Assembly: GCA_963746825.1 (NCBI GenBank)
Contig: CAVVCU010000004.1
Location: 186,001-250,000 of the forward strand
DNA from: JACVRW01 sp963746825
GTDB taxonomy: Bacteria; Actinomycetota; Thermoleophilia; Solirubrobacterales; Thermoleophilaceae
Direction of reading: 5' to 3'
DNA length: 64,000 nucleotides
Position numbers and translations under genes: made by a program. The notes under the pieces are model-generated. The model was not told the DNA's origin. It was given only the letters and a program-made list of their open reading frames with translations, and made no database searches. Shown one piece after another: positions 38,795 through 47,354 of the stretch (within the stretch, counting starts at the first letter, position 1; every line of letters starts with the position of its first letter).

Positions 38795-39976
38795 CTACTG
38801 GTCCGTCGTCCCTGCCTCCACCCGGACCTTCGCCTTGCCCGGCAGCTTCGGCGCTCCCGCGTACTCGGCGATGAACGCCTCCGTGAGCTCGCGTGCCTCG
38901 TCATCGGGAACCTGGATGGGCGGCGACTTCATGAGGTAGGAGCTCGGGCCCTCGAGCGCGCCGCCCAGCCCGTGGTTCAGAGCCAGCTTGCAGCAGCGCA
39001 CTGCGTCGGTCACGATGCCGGCCGAGTTGGGCGAGTCCCAGACCTCGAGCTTCATCTCCGCGATCAGGGGAACGTCGCCGAAGGCCTCGCCCTCGAGGCG
39101 GATGTGGGCCCACTTGCGGTCGGTCAGCCACGGCACGTAGTCGGAGGGCCCCACGTGCACGTCGTCGGCCGGCAGCTCGGTGCCCATGATCGACGTGACG
39201 GCCTGGGTCTTGGAGATCTTCTTGGACTCCAGGCGCTCGCGCTCGAGCATGTTGTAGAAGTCCATGTTGCCGCCCACGTTGAGCTGGGAGGTGCGCTTGA
39301 GCTTGACGCCGCGCTCGTGGAAGAGGCGGGCCATGCTGCGGTGGACGATCGTGGCTCCGACCTGCGACTTGATGTCGTCGCCGATGATGGGCAGGCCCTT
39401 CTTGCGGAAGCGGTCGGCCCAGTAGTCCTCCTTGGCGATGAACACCGGGATGCAGTTCACGAAGCCGCAGCCGGCCTCGAGCACCTGCTCGACGTACCAC
39501 TTGGTGGCCAGCTCGGAGCCCACCGGGAGGTAGGAGACCACCACGTCGGTCTTGGTCTCCTTGAGGATCTCGACGATGTCGTCGGTGTTCCCGGGAGCCT
39601 TGGTGATCTTCTCCTTGAGGTACTTGCCGAGGCCGTCGTGGGTCATGCCGCGATAGACGGGCACGTCCAGGTGGGGAACATCGGCGAACTTGATGGTGTT
39701 GTTCTGGCCGGACCAGATGGCCTCGGAGAGGTCCTTGCCCACCTTGTCGGCGTCGATGTCGAACGCCGCGGTGAACTCGATGTCGCGTACGTGGTAGCCG
39801 CCCAGGTCAACGTGCATGAGCCCGGGTACGTCCTGAGTGGGATCGGCATCCTTGTAGAACTGCACGCCCTGGACGAAGGACGAGGCGCAGTTGCCCACGC
39901 CCACGATGGCCACGCGCACCTTTTCGGTCTGGTACCGCGACCCTCCGTTGGTGAGGGAAGAGATGATTTCGGTCAT
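38795..39976 (-). CDS. ino1: myo-Inositol-1(3)-phosphate synthase
   Basis: 393 residues, intact; ATG 39976 with AGGAGG 8 bases upstream. NAD-binding VAIVGVGNCASSFVQGVQFY, then NNTIKFADVPHLDV, VVVSYLPVGSELATKWY, PIIGDDIKSQVGATIVHRSM, TSQLNVGGNMDFYNML, and KLEVWDSPNSAGIVTDAVRC. Converts glucose 6-phosphate to inositol phosphate, the substrate for the phosphatidyltransferase next door. Confidence 0.95.
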   Translation of the reverse strand: MTEIISSLTNGGSRYQTEKVRVAIVGVGNCASSFVQGVQFYKDADPTQDVPGLMHVDLGGYHVRDIEFTAAFDIDADKVGKDLSEAIWSGQNNTIKFADVPHLDVPVYRGMTHDGLGKYLKEKITKAPGNTDDIVEILKETKTDVVVSYLPVGSELATKWYVEQVLEAGCGFVNCIPVFIAKEDYWADRFRKKGLPIIGDDIKSQVGATIVHRSMARLFHERGVKLKRTSQLNVGGNMDFYNMLERERLESKKISKTQAVTSIMGTELPADDVHVGPSDYVPWLTDRKWAHIRLEGEAFGDVPLIAEMKLEVWDSPNSAGIVTDAVRCCKLALNHGLGGALEGPSSYLMKSPPIQVPDDEARELTEAFIAEYAGAPKLPGKAKVRVEAGTTDQ

Positions 39977-40003
39977 TGCAAAGCCTCCTGCTCAGAGAAA
40001 CGA

Positions 40004-40022
40004 CCTCTCAGGGGCAGAGAGG
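40004..40022 (-). other. Stem-loop in the ino1 5' leader
   Basis: Perfect inverted repeat CCTCTC (40004-40009) / GAGAGG (40017-40022) with a 7-base loop, between the phosphatidyltransferase stop (40059) and the ino1 start (39976). On the minus strand it is followed by TCGTTTC. It could be a weak terminator or attenuator controlling ino1 relative to the upstream lipid genes. Confidence 0.35.
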
Positions 40023-40058
40023 CCGGCACAGAAAAGAACCCCGCTGGACCCGGTTCCG

Positions 40059-40718
40059 TTACACGGGCGGGACGGCCGCGGCCAGCTGCTTCCGTACGTG
40101 GAACACCCGCTGGAAGGTGGTGAATATGGTCAGCGCGGCCATCGCGTAGATCGCGGGCTCGAGCAGGTCGAAATCGGGAATGATCTCGCCCGCCGCGAAC
40201 AACAGGCCGGCAGAGAGTATGACAACGCGCACCGCCCGCGAGGCGATTCCGACCTTGCACTCCACTCCGAGCGCCTCGGCGCGCGCCCGCGTGTAGGACA
40301 CCATGTAGGAGCCGACGACGGTGAGCACGGTGGCACCCACCGCGGCCTCGTTCGAGTTCTTGGCGAACCACGTGGCCACGGCGGCCAGCACCACCCCCTC
40401 CTCGATGCGGTCGAGGGTCGAGTCGAGAAACGCGCCGAAGGGGCTGCCCTTGCCCGACATGCGCGAGTAGCGGCCGTCCATCATGTCGCACAGCGAGCCG
40501 AGGATGAACGCGATAGCTCCCAGGACGAAGTGCTCGGCCACGATCAGGCCGGCGGCGATCAGGTTCCCGATCAACCCGGTGATCGAGATCGCGTTGGGCG
40601 TGAGGCGCGACTCGATCAGGCGGCTGCGCGCGAGCCCGCGCATCTCGGTGGCCGTGAGGGGCCCGCTGCGCCCGTTGCCGCGCGGGCGCCGGGTGTCCTG
40701 GTCGACCGGGTCGCTCAC
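40059..40718 (-). CDS. CDP-alcohol phosphatidyltransferase (phosphatidylinositol-phosphate synthase-like)
   Basis: 219 residues; GTG 40718 overlaps the PAP2 stop (GTGA). The CDP-OH-P signature is present: CDMMDGRYSRMSGKGSPFGA continuing to FLDSTLDR (D-x2-D-G-x2-S-R-x8-G-x3-D-x3-D). Six hydrophobic segments. With inositol-phosphate synthase next door, the likely reaction is CDP-diacylglycerol plus inositol 1-phosphate to phosphatidylinositol phosphate, as in other actinobacteria (function from family and context). Confidence 0.85.
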   Translation of the reverse strand: MSDPVDQDTRRPRGNGRSGPLTATEMRGLARSRLIESRLTPNAISITGLIGNLIAAGLIVAEHFVLGAIAFILGSLCDMMDGRYSRMSGKGSPFGAFLDSTLDRIEEGVVLAAVATWFAKNSNEAAVGATVLTVVGSYMVSYTRARAEALGVECKVGIASRAVRVVILSAGLLFAAGEIIPDFDLLEPAIYAMAALTIFTTFQRVFHVRKQLAAAVPPV

Positions 40719-41512
40719 GCCGTGACTCTGGCCGTGCGCCACGCCCACGCCTCCGGCCGGGCGCGGGCGAGGGCGTAGGAGGCGGCCGAGGCCGCCGCGG
40801 CGGCGACGAGGGCGCCGAGGACGGCGTCGAGCCAGAAGTGGTTGGCGGTGGCCATGACCACGAACGTGACCACCACGGGGTAGACGGCCCAGAGGACCTT
40901 CAACACGCGGTTGCGGACCAGGAAGAAGGCCGGGATGGCGATCATCAGGGCAAAGGCCACGTGCATGCTGGGCACGGCGGCGTAGGGGTTGTAGAGCACG
41001 TTGGCGCTGTTCTCCGCGCCCTCGCCCACGAAGTTGGCGACGGTGTCGGTGAAGCCCCACTCGGGCATGAAGCGCGGCGGCGCGGTGGGGAAGGCGACGT
41101 AGAGCACGAGCGCCATCCCCATGGCCACCATGAACATGTTGCGCACGTAGTAGAAGGCGTGGTTGCGCGCGATGTAGAGCCAGATCAGGAACGTGGTCGT
41201 GACCACGAAGTGCGAGTTGACGTACATCCAGTTGGCGAAGGTGAGCAGCCACTCCTGGCTCTGCGTCCAGGCCTGGAGGCCGGGCTCGAAGAACAGTCCC
41301 ACGGCACGCTCGATGTCCACGAGCGCGCGCGCGTTCTCGAAGGCCATGCCGGCCTGGCCGTCCACGAAGCCCCGCACGATCCGGTACAGGTAGTACGCCG
41401 CCGCGAAGAGGGCGAGCTGGCGCAGGGCGTCGATCCAGCCGTTCGGAAGCCAGCGGCCGCTGAGGCGCCAGATGCGCGCCCACTGGCGATACAACGGGTG
41501 CGAGCGAGGCAC
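40715..41512 (-). CDS. PAP2-superfamily membrane phosphatase/transferase
   Basis: 265 residues from GTG 41512. Five or six TM segments; PAP2 motif 2 in AAVPSMHVAFALMIAIPAFF (P-S-x-H) and motif 3 in ATANHFWLDAVLGALVAA (N-H-x3-D). Motif 1 is not classical. The NPYAAVPSMHVAF and HFWLDAVLG pattern resembles the inositol phosphorylceramide synthase/PAP2_3 group. As the first gene of the PAP2-PIP synthase-ino1 unit it may dephosphorylate phosphatidylinositol phosphate or transfer the headgroup (inference). Confidence 0.82.
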   Translation of the reverse strand: MPRSHPLYRQWARIWRLSGRWLPNGWIDALRQLALFAAAYYLYRIVRGFVDGQAGMAFENARALVDIERAVGLFFEPGLQAWTQSQEWLLTFANWMYVNSHFVVTTTFLIWLYIARNHAFYYVRNMFMVAMGMALVLYVAFPTAPPRFMPEWGFTDTVANFVGEGAENSANVLYNPYAAVPSMHVAFALMIAIPAFFLVRNRVLKVLWAVYPVVVTFVVMATANHFWLDAVLGALVAAAAASAASYALARARPEAWAWRTARVTA

Positions 41513-41569
41513 CGGGCTAGGGTAGCGCTCAGGGTGTATCGAATCGGCCCGGCGGGGTAGGTTTCTCCG

Positions 41570-42538
41570 ATGAGCACCGCCGTGACACCCCGCGCCGCTC
41601 CGGCGCGCGACGACGTCGAGCCCGTACTCAACGAGACCCGCGATCGCATAGCCACCGGCATCGTGACCGCCGCTCCGATCCTCGCTCTCGGCCTGGTCGT
41701 GTGGCAGGTCTGGGGCGACTTCCTGCGCTGGAGCGACGTGATCGTTTTCGTGATCATGTACCTGGCCACCGGCCTGGGCATCACGGTCGGCTTCCACCGC
41801 TACTTCACCCACCGCAGCTTCAAGACCAGCAAGCCGATGCGGGCCACACTCGCCGTGCTCGGCTCGGCCGCCATCGAGGGACCGATCATCTCCTGGGTCG
41901 CCGACCACCGCAAGCACCACACCTTCGCCGACCAGGAGGGCGATCCCCACAGCCCCCACGTCGACCACGGGGTCGGCTTTCGCGGTGCGTTCAAGGGACT
42001 CCTCCACGCCCACGTGGGCTGGTTGTTCATCCACACCCAGCGGGGTCTGCGCCGGCGCTACGCCCGCGACCTGGTCGAAGATCCGATCGTCAACTTCGTC
42101 GACCGCAAGTTCCTCCTCTGGGCCATCGGCGGGCTCGTGGCCGCCTTCGCGCTGGGCTGGGCGATCGGCGGCTCGGTGTACGCGGGCCTGACCGGGCTCC
42201 TCTGGGGTGGCGCCGTGCGCATGCTGGTGGTGCATCACGTGACCTTCAGCATCAACTCGCTGTGCCACTTCTTCGGCCGGCGGCGCTTCGAGACCGACGA
42301 CGAGTCGCGCAACCTGCTGTGGCTCGCCCCGTTCTCGTTCGGCGAGAGCTGGCACAACAACCACCACGCGTTCCCCACCTCGGCCGAGCACGGGATGCGC
42401 AAGTGGGAGATCGACCCCTCGGCGCTGCTGATTCGCGGCATGGAGAAGGTCGGACTGGTGTGGGACGTGGTCCGCGTGGACCGCGAGCGCCAGGAGAGCC
42501 GACGGGCAGTCCTGGCGGAAGAGCGCGCCGGCGCTTAG
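41570..42538 (+). CDS. Acyl-CoA delta-9-type fatty acid desaturase
   Basis: 322 residues. Three histidine boxes hold the di-iron centre: GFHRYFTHRSF (HxxxxH), DHRKHHTFAD (HxxHH) and SWHNNHHAFPTS (HxxHH). Two pairs of TM segments. Introduces a double bond into fatty acyl chains to adjust membrane fluidity; a cold-shock protein gene lies immediately downstream on the other strand, which suits a temperature-related role (inference). Confidence 0.92.
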   Translation: MSTAVTPRAAPARDDVEPVLNETRDRIATGIVTAAPILALGLVVWQVWGDFLRWSDVIVFVIMYLATGLGITVGFHRYFTHRSFKTSKPMRATLAVLGSAAIEGPIISWVADHRKHHTFADQEGDPHSPHVDHGVGFRGAFKGLLHAHVGWLFIHTQRGLRRRYARDLVEDPIVNFVDRKFLLWAIGGLVAAFALGWAIGGSVYAGLTGLLWGGAVRMLVVHHVTFSINSLCHFFGRRRFETDDESRNLLWLAPFSFGESWHNNHHAFPTSAEHGMRKWEIDPSALLIRGMEKVGLVWDVVRVDRERQESRRAVLAEERAGA

Positions 42539-42542
42539 GCGC

Positions 42543-42746
42543 TTAGGCGGGCCGCACGCTCACAGCCTTGGGGCCCTTGTCCCCCGGCTGCGACTCGTAC
42601 TCCACCCGCGCGCCCTCGGCGAGCGTGCGAAAGCCCTCGCTGTCGATGTCGCTGTGATGCACGAACAGGTCCTTGCCCTGGTCGTCGGGCGTGATGAAGC
42701 CGAAGCCCTTGTCGTCGCTGAACCACTTGACGGTTCCGGTTGCCAC
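42543..42746 (-). CDS. cspA: Cold-shock domain protein
   Basis: 67 residues from GTG 42746 (GGGAGG just upstream). TGTVKWFSDDKGFGFITPDD contains RNP1 (KGFGFI); DLFVHHSDI is RNP2. Single-stranded nucleic-acid-binding OB fold, an RNA chaperone. Four bases separate its stop from the convergent desaturase stop. Confidence 0.95.
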   Translation of the reverse strand: MATGTVKWFSDDKGFGFITPDDQGKDLFVHHSDIDSEGFRTLAEGARVEYESQPGDKGPKAVSVRPA

Positions 42747-42816
42747 AGGTCCTCCCACGTTGGCTTGATTCTTTGTGTGCCCCGGCCTATCCGCGGGCGG
42801 CGGAAAAGCTAGCGAA

Positions 42817-44526
42817 TCAGTCGCCGCAGCGACGACCGCGCGAGAACAGCCGCTCGGGCGAGAAGCGGGTCGACAGGCGAACGAAGCCGACCTCGTCGGC
42901 GATCACCCGGGTCCAGTCGCCGTAGGGCTCCACGCACGCGTTGGGTGCGTACCAGTACGGCGTCCAGCGCACGCGCACGATGGCCTCGCCGGGCCGCTTG
43001 ACGTCGAGGAGCACCTCGTCGGAGTGCAGTTGCTCGGGCACGATGTTGGCGTCGCCCTCCGAGATCACGAGCGGGGTGGGCAGCAGCACCTCGAATACGC
43101 GCCAGTCGTCGGCCTTCCAGACCAGTCGCAGGTAGGGGAGCCCCGGCTCGATCAGGGCGCGCTCGCGGAAGGAGCTCTTGTCGGGAAGGGCGCTCGGCAG
43201 AGCGACGTAGCGCACGGCGTTCTCCGCCAGCCAGCTCGCGTAGCTGAGCCGGTTCATCTCGCCCTTGTAGAAGATCGGGTGCAGGCCGGTGTCGAGCTGG
43301 CGCAGCCAGCCGCGGGCCAGCGGGGCCTCCAGCGCGATCTCCGAGCTCTCCCAGTGGCTGCGCGTGAACGGGATCTCCACGCGGCGCTGGTCGATGTTGG
43401 GCAGCGTGTATAGGAACTGCCGCAGCGGCTCGAAGTAGTCCGACTTGGCCGCCGGGTCCTCGAGGTACTTGACCATGTCGCGCACCGGGGCCGACCACTG
43501 CCATACGGCCAGACCCAGAAAGCACACCGCCAGCGCAGCGGCCGGCCAGCGCCGCTGCCGAAGGGCGGGCTGCCCCCAGAGCGCGCAGATCATCACCGGA
43601 CCGCCGAACAGGGCGCCGAGACGGGTGGCGTTGCCCCCCATCGGCGTCTCGAGCAGCAGGGCCACGGTCGATCCGATCCCGTACAGGATCAGTCCCCAGC
43701 GAAGCGCTCGCTGCTCGCGGGGAAGCACGAGCAGCGACACGATCACGAAGATCGGAATCGGCACGTACGCGGTGGCGGGGAACGGGGCCCAGCCGCCCTC
43801 GGGGAAGGCCCAGGTGAGAAAGGCCGGCGGGATGAAGGCGGCGGCCGCCACCAGCAGGCCCTCCACCCGCTTGGCGCGGTCGCCCCCCGCCGCGAGTGCC
43901 ACCGCCAGGCCCGCCATGGTCAGGAACAGCCCGGCGACCGGGCTGCCGAGCGCGCACAACACCGCGAACACCACGGCCCACGCGTAGCGCCGGCGCTGGA
44001 GCGCGAGCAGGGCGGCGAGCCCGAAGGCCACCCCGAGCGCGAAGGGGAGACGGGAGGTGAAGAGCAGCGTCGCGGTGCCGACGCCGAACCAGATCGCCCC
44101 CCAGCGCGCGCTCTCCTCGCCGAAGGCGCCGCGAGCGAGCGGGCCGAACAGCGCGGCCGAGGCCACCGCGGCGGCGGCGAGCGCCAGCGCCGGCGACAGC
44201 AGCCAGGCCAGCGGCGGCGACAGGATCGAGTAGGCCGGCGTGTGGTGCCCGCCGTACCACAGCCCGTTCCAGATGGTGAAGCCCTCCTCGCCGAAGAGGT
44301 CGGCCCGGAAGGTGTGGGCGGCCAGGTCGACCGTGCGCGGCTGCCAGATCAGGTAGACGGCGGCGAAGGCGACCGCGATCGCCACCGGCGCCACCCGCCA
44401 CCAGTCGACCCGCGAATACCAGGGCCGCTCGCTCTCGGCCGGCTCGCCGGCGGGCGAGACGGTCGGCACCTGCGCCGGACGGGTACGCGAAGGCGCCGTG
44501 ACGGCGGCGAGAGCGGCACGGAGCAC
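42817..44526 (-). CDS. Large multi-pass membrane protein, possible GT-C-type transferase
   Basis: 569 residues, intact. A cytoplasmic start, then about ten TM segments to residue ~370 (WWRVAPVAIAVAFAAVYLIW onward) and a ~180-residue soluble C-terminal domain (PNIDQRRVEIPFTRSHWESS ... RVRWTPYWYAPNACVEPYGD). The first extracytoplasmic loop (TFRADLFGEEGFTIWNGLWY) has acidic residues as in GT-C enzymes or 6-pyruvoyl-tetrahydropterin-synthase-related membrane proteins. Substrate unknown. Ten bases from the hydrolase gene on the same strand. Confidence 0.65.
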   Translation of the reverse strand: MLRAALAAVTAPSRTRPAQVPTVSPAGEPAESERPWYSRVDWWRVAPVAIAVAFAAVYLIWQPRTVDLAAHTFRADLFGEEGFTIWNGLWYGGHHTPAYSILSPPLAWLLSPALALAAAAVASAALFGPLARGAFGEESARWGAIWFGVGTATLLFTSRLPFALGVAFGLAALLALQRRRYAWAVVFAVLCALGSPVAGLFLTMAGLAVALAAGGDRAKRVEGLLVAAAAFIPPAFLTWAFPEGGWAPFPATAYVPIPIFVIVSLLVLPREQRALRWGLILYGIGSTVALLLETPMGGNATRLGALFGGPVMICALWGQPALRQRRWPAAALAVCFLGLAVWQWSAPVRDMVKYLEDPAAKSDYFEPLRQFLYTLPNIDQRRVEIPFTRSHWESSEIALEAPLARGWLRQLDTGLHPIFYKGEMNRLSYASWLAENAVRYVALPSALPDKSSFRERALIEPGLPYLRLVWKADDWRVFEVLLPTPLVISEGDANIVPEQLHSDEVLLDVKRPGEAIVRVRWTPYWYAPNACVEPYGDWTRVIADEVGFVRLSTRFSPERLFSRGRRCGD

Positions 44527-44536
44527 TGCGCGGAGG

Positions 44537-45316
44537 CTAGCTCAGAAACCCCTCGACCCGGCGCACGAGCTCGGGCCGCTCGACCCAGTTCCAGTGCCCA
44601 CCGGTGGTCGACTCCAGTTCGGTCTCCCCGCCGAGCGCCTCCGCGTAGCGCGGGCCGAACTCGGCCCCGATGTAGGGATCGTCGCTGGGCCAGAGGATCA
44701 GCGCGGGGCAGCGCAGCTCGCCGAGGCGCTCTCCCGCCCGGGCGAGGGTCTCCGGCGGCGCCGAGCGATACAGGCGCAGGATGGCGCGTTGGGTGCCCTG
44801 GTCGAAGTGCTCCCAGGCGCGGTCGGCCACTGCGCGCGGCAGCGACCGGCGCATGCTCCAGCGGGTGGTGAAGCCCATCGTCAGCTCACCCACCAGCGGC
44901 GTCCGCCAGGCGCGTGCCACCCGGTGCCACCGGTAGCCGGGCAGCAGCGGGACCGTGGAGAACATGACCAGGCGCTCGATCCGCTCGGGAAAGCGCTGGG
45001 CGAGCGCGAGGGCCACTCCGCCCCAGTCGTTGACCACGAGGGAGAAGCGATCGAGGCCGGCGTGGTCGCAGAAGGCCTCGAGGAAGCGGTCGTACCCGGG
45101 GATCGAGTAGTCGAAGTCCCCGGGCTTGGCCGAGTCGCCGAACCCGGGCAGGTCGGGCGCCAGTCCGCCCGTGCGCGCGAGAAAGGGCTCCCAGTCCCAC
45201 GAGGCGGTGGGCACGCCGTGGACGTAGAGGATCGGGGCGGCCCCCGCCTGGCGCCAGTGTGTCTCGAGGCCGGCGACCTCGGTGTGGCGCTCGACGATGT
45301 CCACCAATGGGGTCAT
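44537..45316 (-). CDS. Alpha/beta hydrolase, haloalkane-dehalogenase-like
   Basis: 259 residues. ILYVHGVPTASWDWEPFLAR has the oxyanion-hole HGxPT; the nucleophile elbow is SLVVNDWGGVALALAQRFPE with Asp (N-D-W-G-G) instead of Ser, as in haloalkane dehalogenases and related fluoroacetate/epoxide hydrolases. The catalytic acid is in LILWPSDDPYIG and His in TTGGHWNWVERP. The Trp after the Asp fits a halide-stabilising residue. Substrate unproven; epoxide hydrolase is the alternative. Confidence 0.82.
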   Translation of the reverse strand: MTPLVDIVERHTEVAGLETHWRQAGAAPILYVHGVPTASWDWEPFLARTGGLAPDLPGFGDSAKPGDFDYSIPGYDRFLEAFCDHAGLDRFSLVVNDWGGVALALAQRFPERIERLVMFSTVPLLPGYRWHRVARAWRTPLVGELTMGFTTRWSMRRSLPRAVADRAWEHFDQGTQRAILRLYRSAPPETLARAGERLGELRCPALILWPSDDPYIGAEFGPRYAEALGGETELESTTGGHWNWVERPELVRRVEGFLS

Positions 45317-45342
45317 AGCAGCCCGCGTAGCCTTCCCGCCGG

Positions 45343-46008
45343 ATGGCCGACCGCCGCAGGCTGCGCAGGATCGTCGAGAAGCTCGCCGCCCAGTACGGCC
45401 GCCCGGTGCTGCGCCCGCACGCAGCTCCGGTCGACGAGCTCGTGCTCACCGTGCTCTCGCAGAACACCAACGACCGCAACCGCGACGTGGCCTACAACCG
45501 GCTGAGGGAGCGCTTCTCCTCCTGGGATGAGGTCCGCGAGGCGCCGGTCGACGAGGTCGAGGAGGCGATCCGGCCGGGCGGCCTCGCCCCCACCAAGTCG
45601 GTGCGCATCCGCCAGATCCTCCAGGCGCTCGACGACGACGACCTGTCCGCGCTGGCCGACCTCCCCCTGGACGAGGCCCGCCAGGAGCTGTGCGAGCTGC
45701 CCGGCGTGGGCCGCAAGACCGCCGCCTGCGTGCTGCTCTTCTCCTTCGGGCGCCCCGACCCGCCGGTCGACACGCACGTGTACCGCGTGGGTACGCGCCT
45801 CGGCCTCTGGGCGGAGAAGACGCCGCTGGTGGCCGCCCACGACGAGCTCGCTCGCCTATGCGGAGACGACGCGCAGTTCGCCTACGAGACGCACATGCTG
45901 CTCATACGCCACGGCCGGCGCACCTGTGTCGCCCGTACCCCGCACTGCGCCGAGTGCCCGTTGCGGCGCATGTGCCCCGAGGGTCGCCGGCGCCTGGCCC
46001 GCCGATGA
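45343..46008 (+). CDS. nth: Endonuclease III
   Basis: 221 residues. Helix-hairpin-helix LCELPGVGRKTAACVLLFSF with the catalytic Lys, then PPVDTHVYRVGTRLGLW with the catalytic Asp, and a C-terminal Fe-S cluster CVARTPHCAECPLRRMC (C-x6-C-x2-C-x5-C). Removes oxidised pyrimidines and nicks abasic sites. Starts 26 bases from the divergent hydrolase start; the stop overlaps the next start (ATGA). Confidence 0.9.
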   Translation: MADRRRLRRIVEKLAAQYGRPVLRPHAAPVDELVLTVLSQNTNDRNRDVAYNRLRERFSSWDEVREAPVDEVEEAIRPGGLAPTKSVRIRQILQALDDDDLSALADLPLDEARQELCELPGVGRKTAACVLLFSFGRPDPPVDTHVYRVGTRLGLWAEKTPLVAAHDELARLCGDDAQFAYETHMLLIRHGRRTCVARTPHCAECPLRRMCPEGRRRLARR

Positions 46009-47354
46009 TCTACCGCCTCCTGCTGGCGGTCCCTTTCCTGATCGGGATCGCCGTGCTGCAGGGCCTGACGGTCGAGATCGACACCTTCCACGGCAGCGAC
46101 GCGGCGGTCTACCAGCTGCCGACCATCGAGCTCTTTCGCGACCGCCTGGACTTCTCCGACTACCCCTCGGCCCAGACGCCGCTCTTCCACCTGGTCACGG
46201 TCGCGTGGGGCAAGCTGGTGGGGTTCGAGCTCTGGAAGCTCCGGCTGCTCAACGTGGCGATCTCCTACGCGGCGGCGCTGGCGCTCCTGCGCCTGCTGCG
46301 GCGGGCCACGCCGCTGGGGCCACGGCCCGCGTTCGCGCTCACCCTGGCGTTCGCCCTCTCGCCCTACTTCTTCGGCGCCTCCTTCACGCTGCTCACCGAC
46401 AACCTGGCGATCCTCTTCGCGCTGCTCGCGCTCGAGCGCATTCACGAGTACTCGCGCGGCGGGTCGATGGCCGCGTTCGCGCTGGCCTGCCTGGCCATCG
46501 GAGCGGCGGTGCTCACGCGGCAGTCGTTTCTGTGGCTGGTGCCCGTGGCCGCGTTCTTTCTGGTGCGTCGGCGTGATCTTCGCGAGGCGACGGCAGGCGC
46601 GGGCCTGCTGGCGCTGGCACTGGTCCCGCTGGGCCTGCTGGCCCTGGAATGGAACGGCCTCGTCCCCCCCAGCGCCGACCCGGCCTCGTGCGGGCTCTGC
46701 ACCGATCGTCCCGGCTTCGGGCGCGACACGCTGAGCCTGCGCACCGTGGGCTTCAGCCTGGCTCTGCTCGGCGTCTACGGCGCACTGGTGCTCGGCCCGT
46801 CGGCGCGGCGCTGGCTGCGCGTGGCCCGCAGCCCCGCGGGCCGCCTCGCGCGCAGCGCGCTGGGCTCCTCGGCGGGCCGCGCGGTCTCCTCGTTCGTCAC
46901 CGGCAAGGCGCCGAGCCGTGTCGGCCTGGCGCGGATGCTGGGCCTGGCCGCCGCGGGCGGGGTCGCCCTGCTGCTGGTCTCGCCGCTCGAGTACATACCC
47001 GTGGTGCCCGGGCAGGCGGGCGACGCCGGCTGGCTGTGGCGGGTGGCGGAGCGCCTGCCCACGGTGCTCGGAAGCTCGCTGGTCTTCTGGGCGCTGGTGC
47101 CGGTCGGCGCCGTGGCCGGCACCCTGCTGGCCTGGCGCGCGGGCTGGGCCTCCCTGCCCAGCGTCGTGCTCGGCGCCTTCCTGCTCGCCGCCCTGCCGGT
47201 GGCGCTCGTCTACCAGAAGTACTTCGACCCGTTCATGCTGCTCGCGGTGGCGCTGTTCGCCCGCCCGATGGACTTCCACCGCCCGCGCGACTACGCCGGG
47301 ATCGCCGTGGTCTGCGTGGGCTCGGTGGCCTACGCGCTCAGCTTCGCGGTCTAG
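46005..47354 (+). CDS. Multi-pass membrane glycosyltransferase, ALG10/GT-C-like
   Basis: 449 residues, about ten TM segments. The first loop EIDTFHGSDAAVYQLPTIEL has acidic and His residues typical of GT-C; DYPSAQTPLFHLVTVAWGKL, SFTLLTDNLAILFALLALER and AVLTRQSFLWLVPVA recall the eukaryotic ALG10 (DIE2) alpha-1,2-glucosyltransferase (Q-T-x-L-x-H, D-N-L, R-Q-S/T). This likeness is from memory and not decisive. Sugar transfer to a lipid-linked acceptor outside the membrane is inferred. Its stop shares CTAG with the convergent FKBP gene. Confidence 0.6.
   Translation: MIYRLLLAVPFLIGIAVLQGLTVEIDTFHGSDAAVYQLPTIELFRDRLDFSDYPSAQTPLFHLVTVAWGKLVGFELWKLRLLNVAISYAAALALLRLLRRATPLGPRPAFALTLAFALSPYFFGASFTLLTDNLAILFALLALERIHEYSRGGSMAAFALACLAIGAAVLTRQSFLWLVPVAAFFLVRRRDLREATAGAGLLALALVPLGLLALEWNGLVPPSADPASCGLCTDRPGFGRDTLSLRTVGFSLALLGVYGALVLGPSARRWLRVARSPAGRLARSALGSSAGRAVSSFVTGKAPSRVGLARMLGLAAAGGVALLLVSPLEYIPVVPGQAGDAGWLWRVAERLPTVLGSSLVFWALVPVGAVAGTLLAWRAGWASLPSVVLGAFLLAALPVALVYQKYFDPFMLLAVALFARPMDFHRPRDYAGIAVVCVGSVAYALSFAV

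Noticed and set aside
37096..38874. 592-residue open frame antisense to the GT4/PHP gene
   Set aside because: Shadow frame typical of high-GC DNA; low-complexity Val/Arg/His composition, no domain, and the opposite strand has clear motifs.
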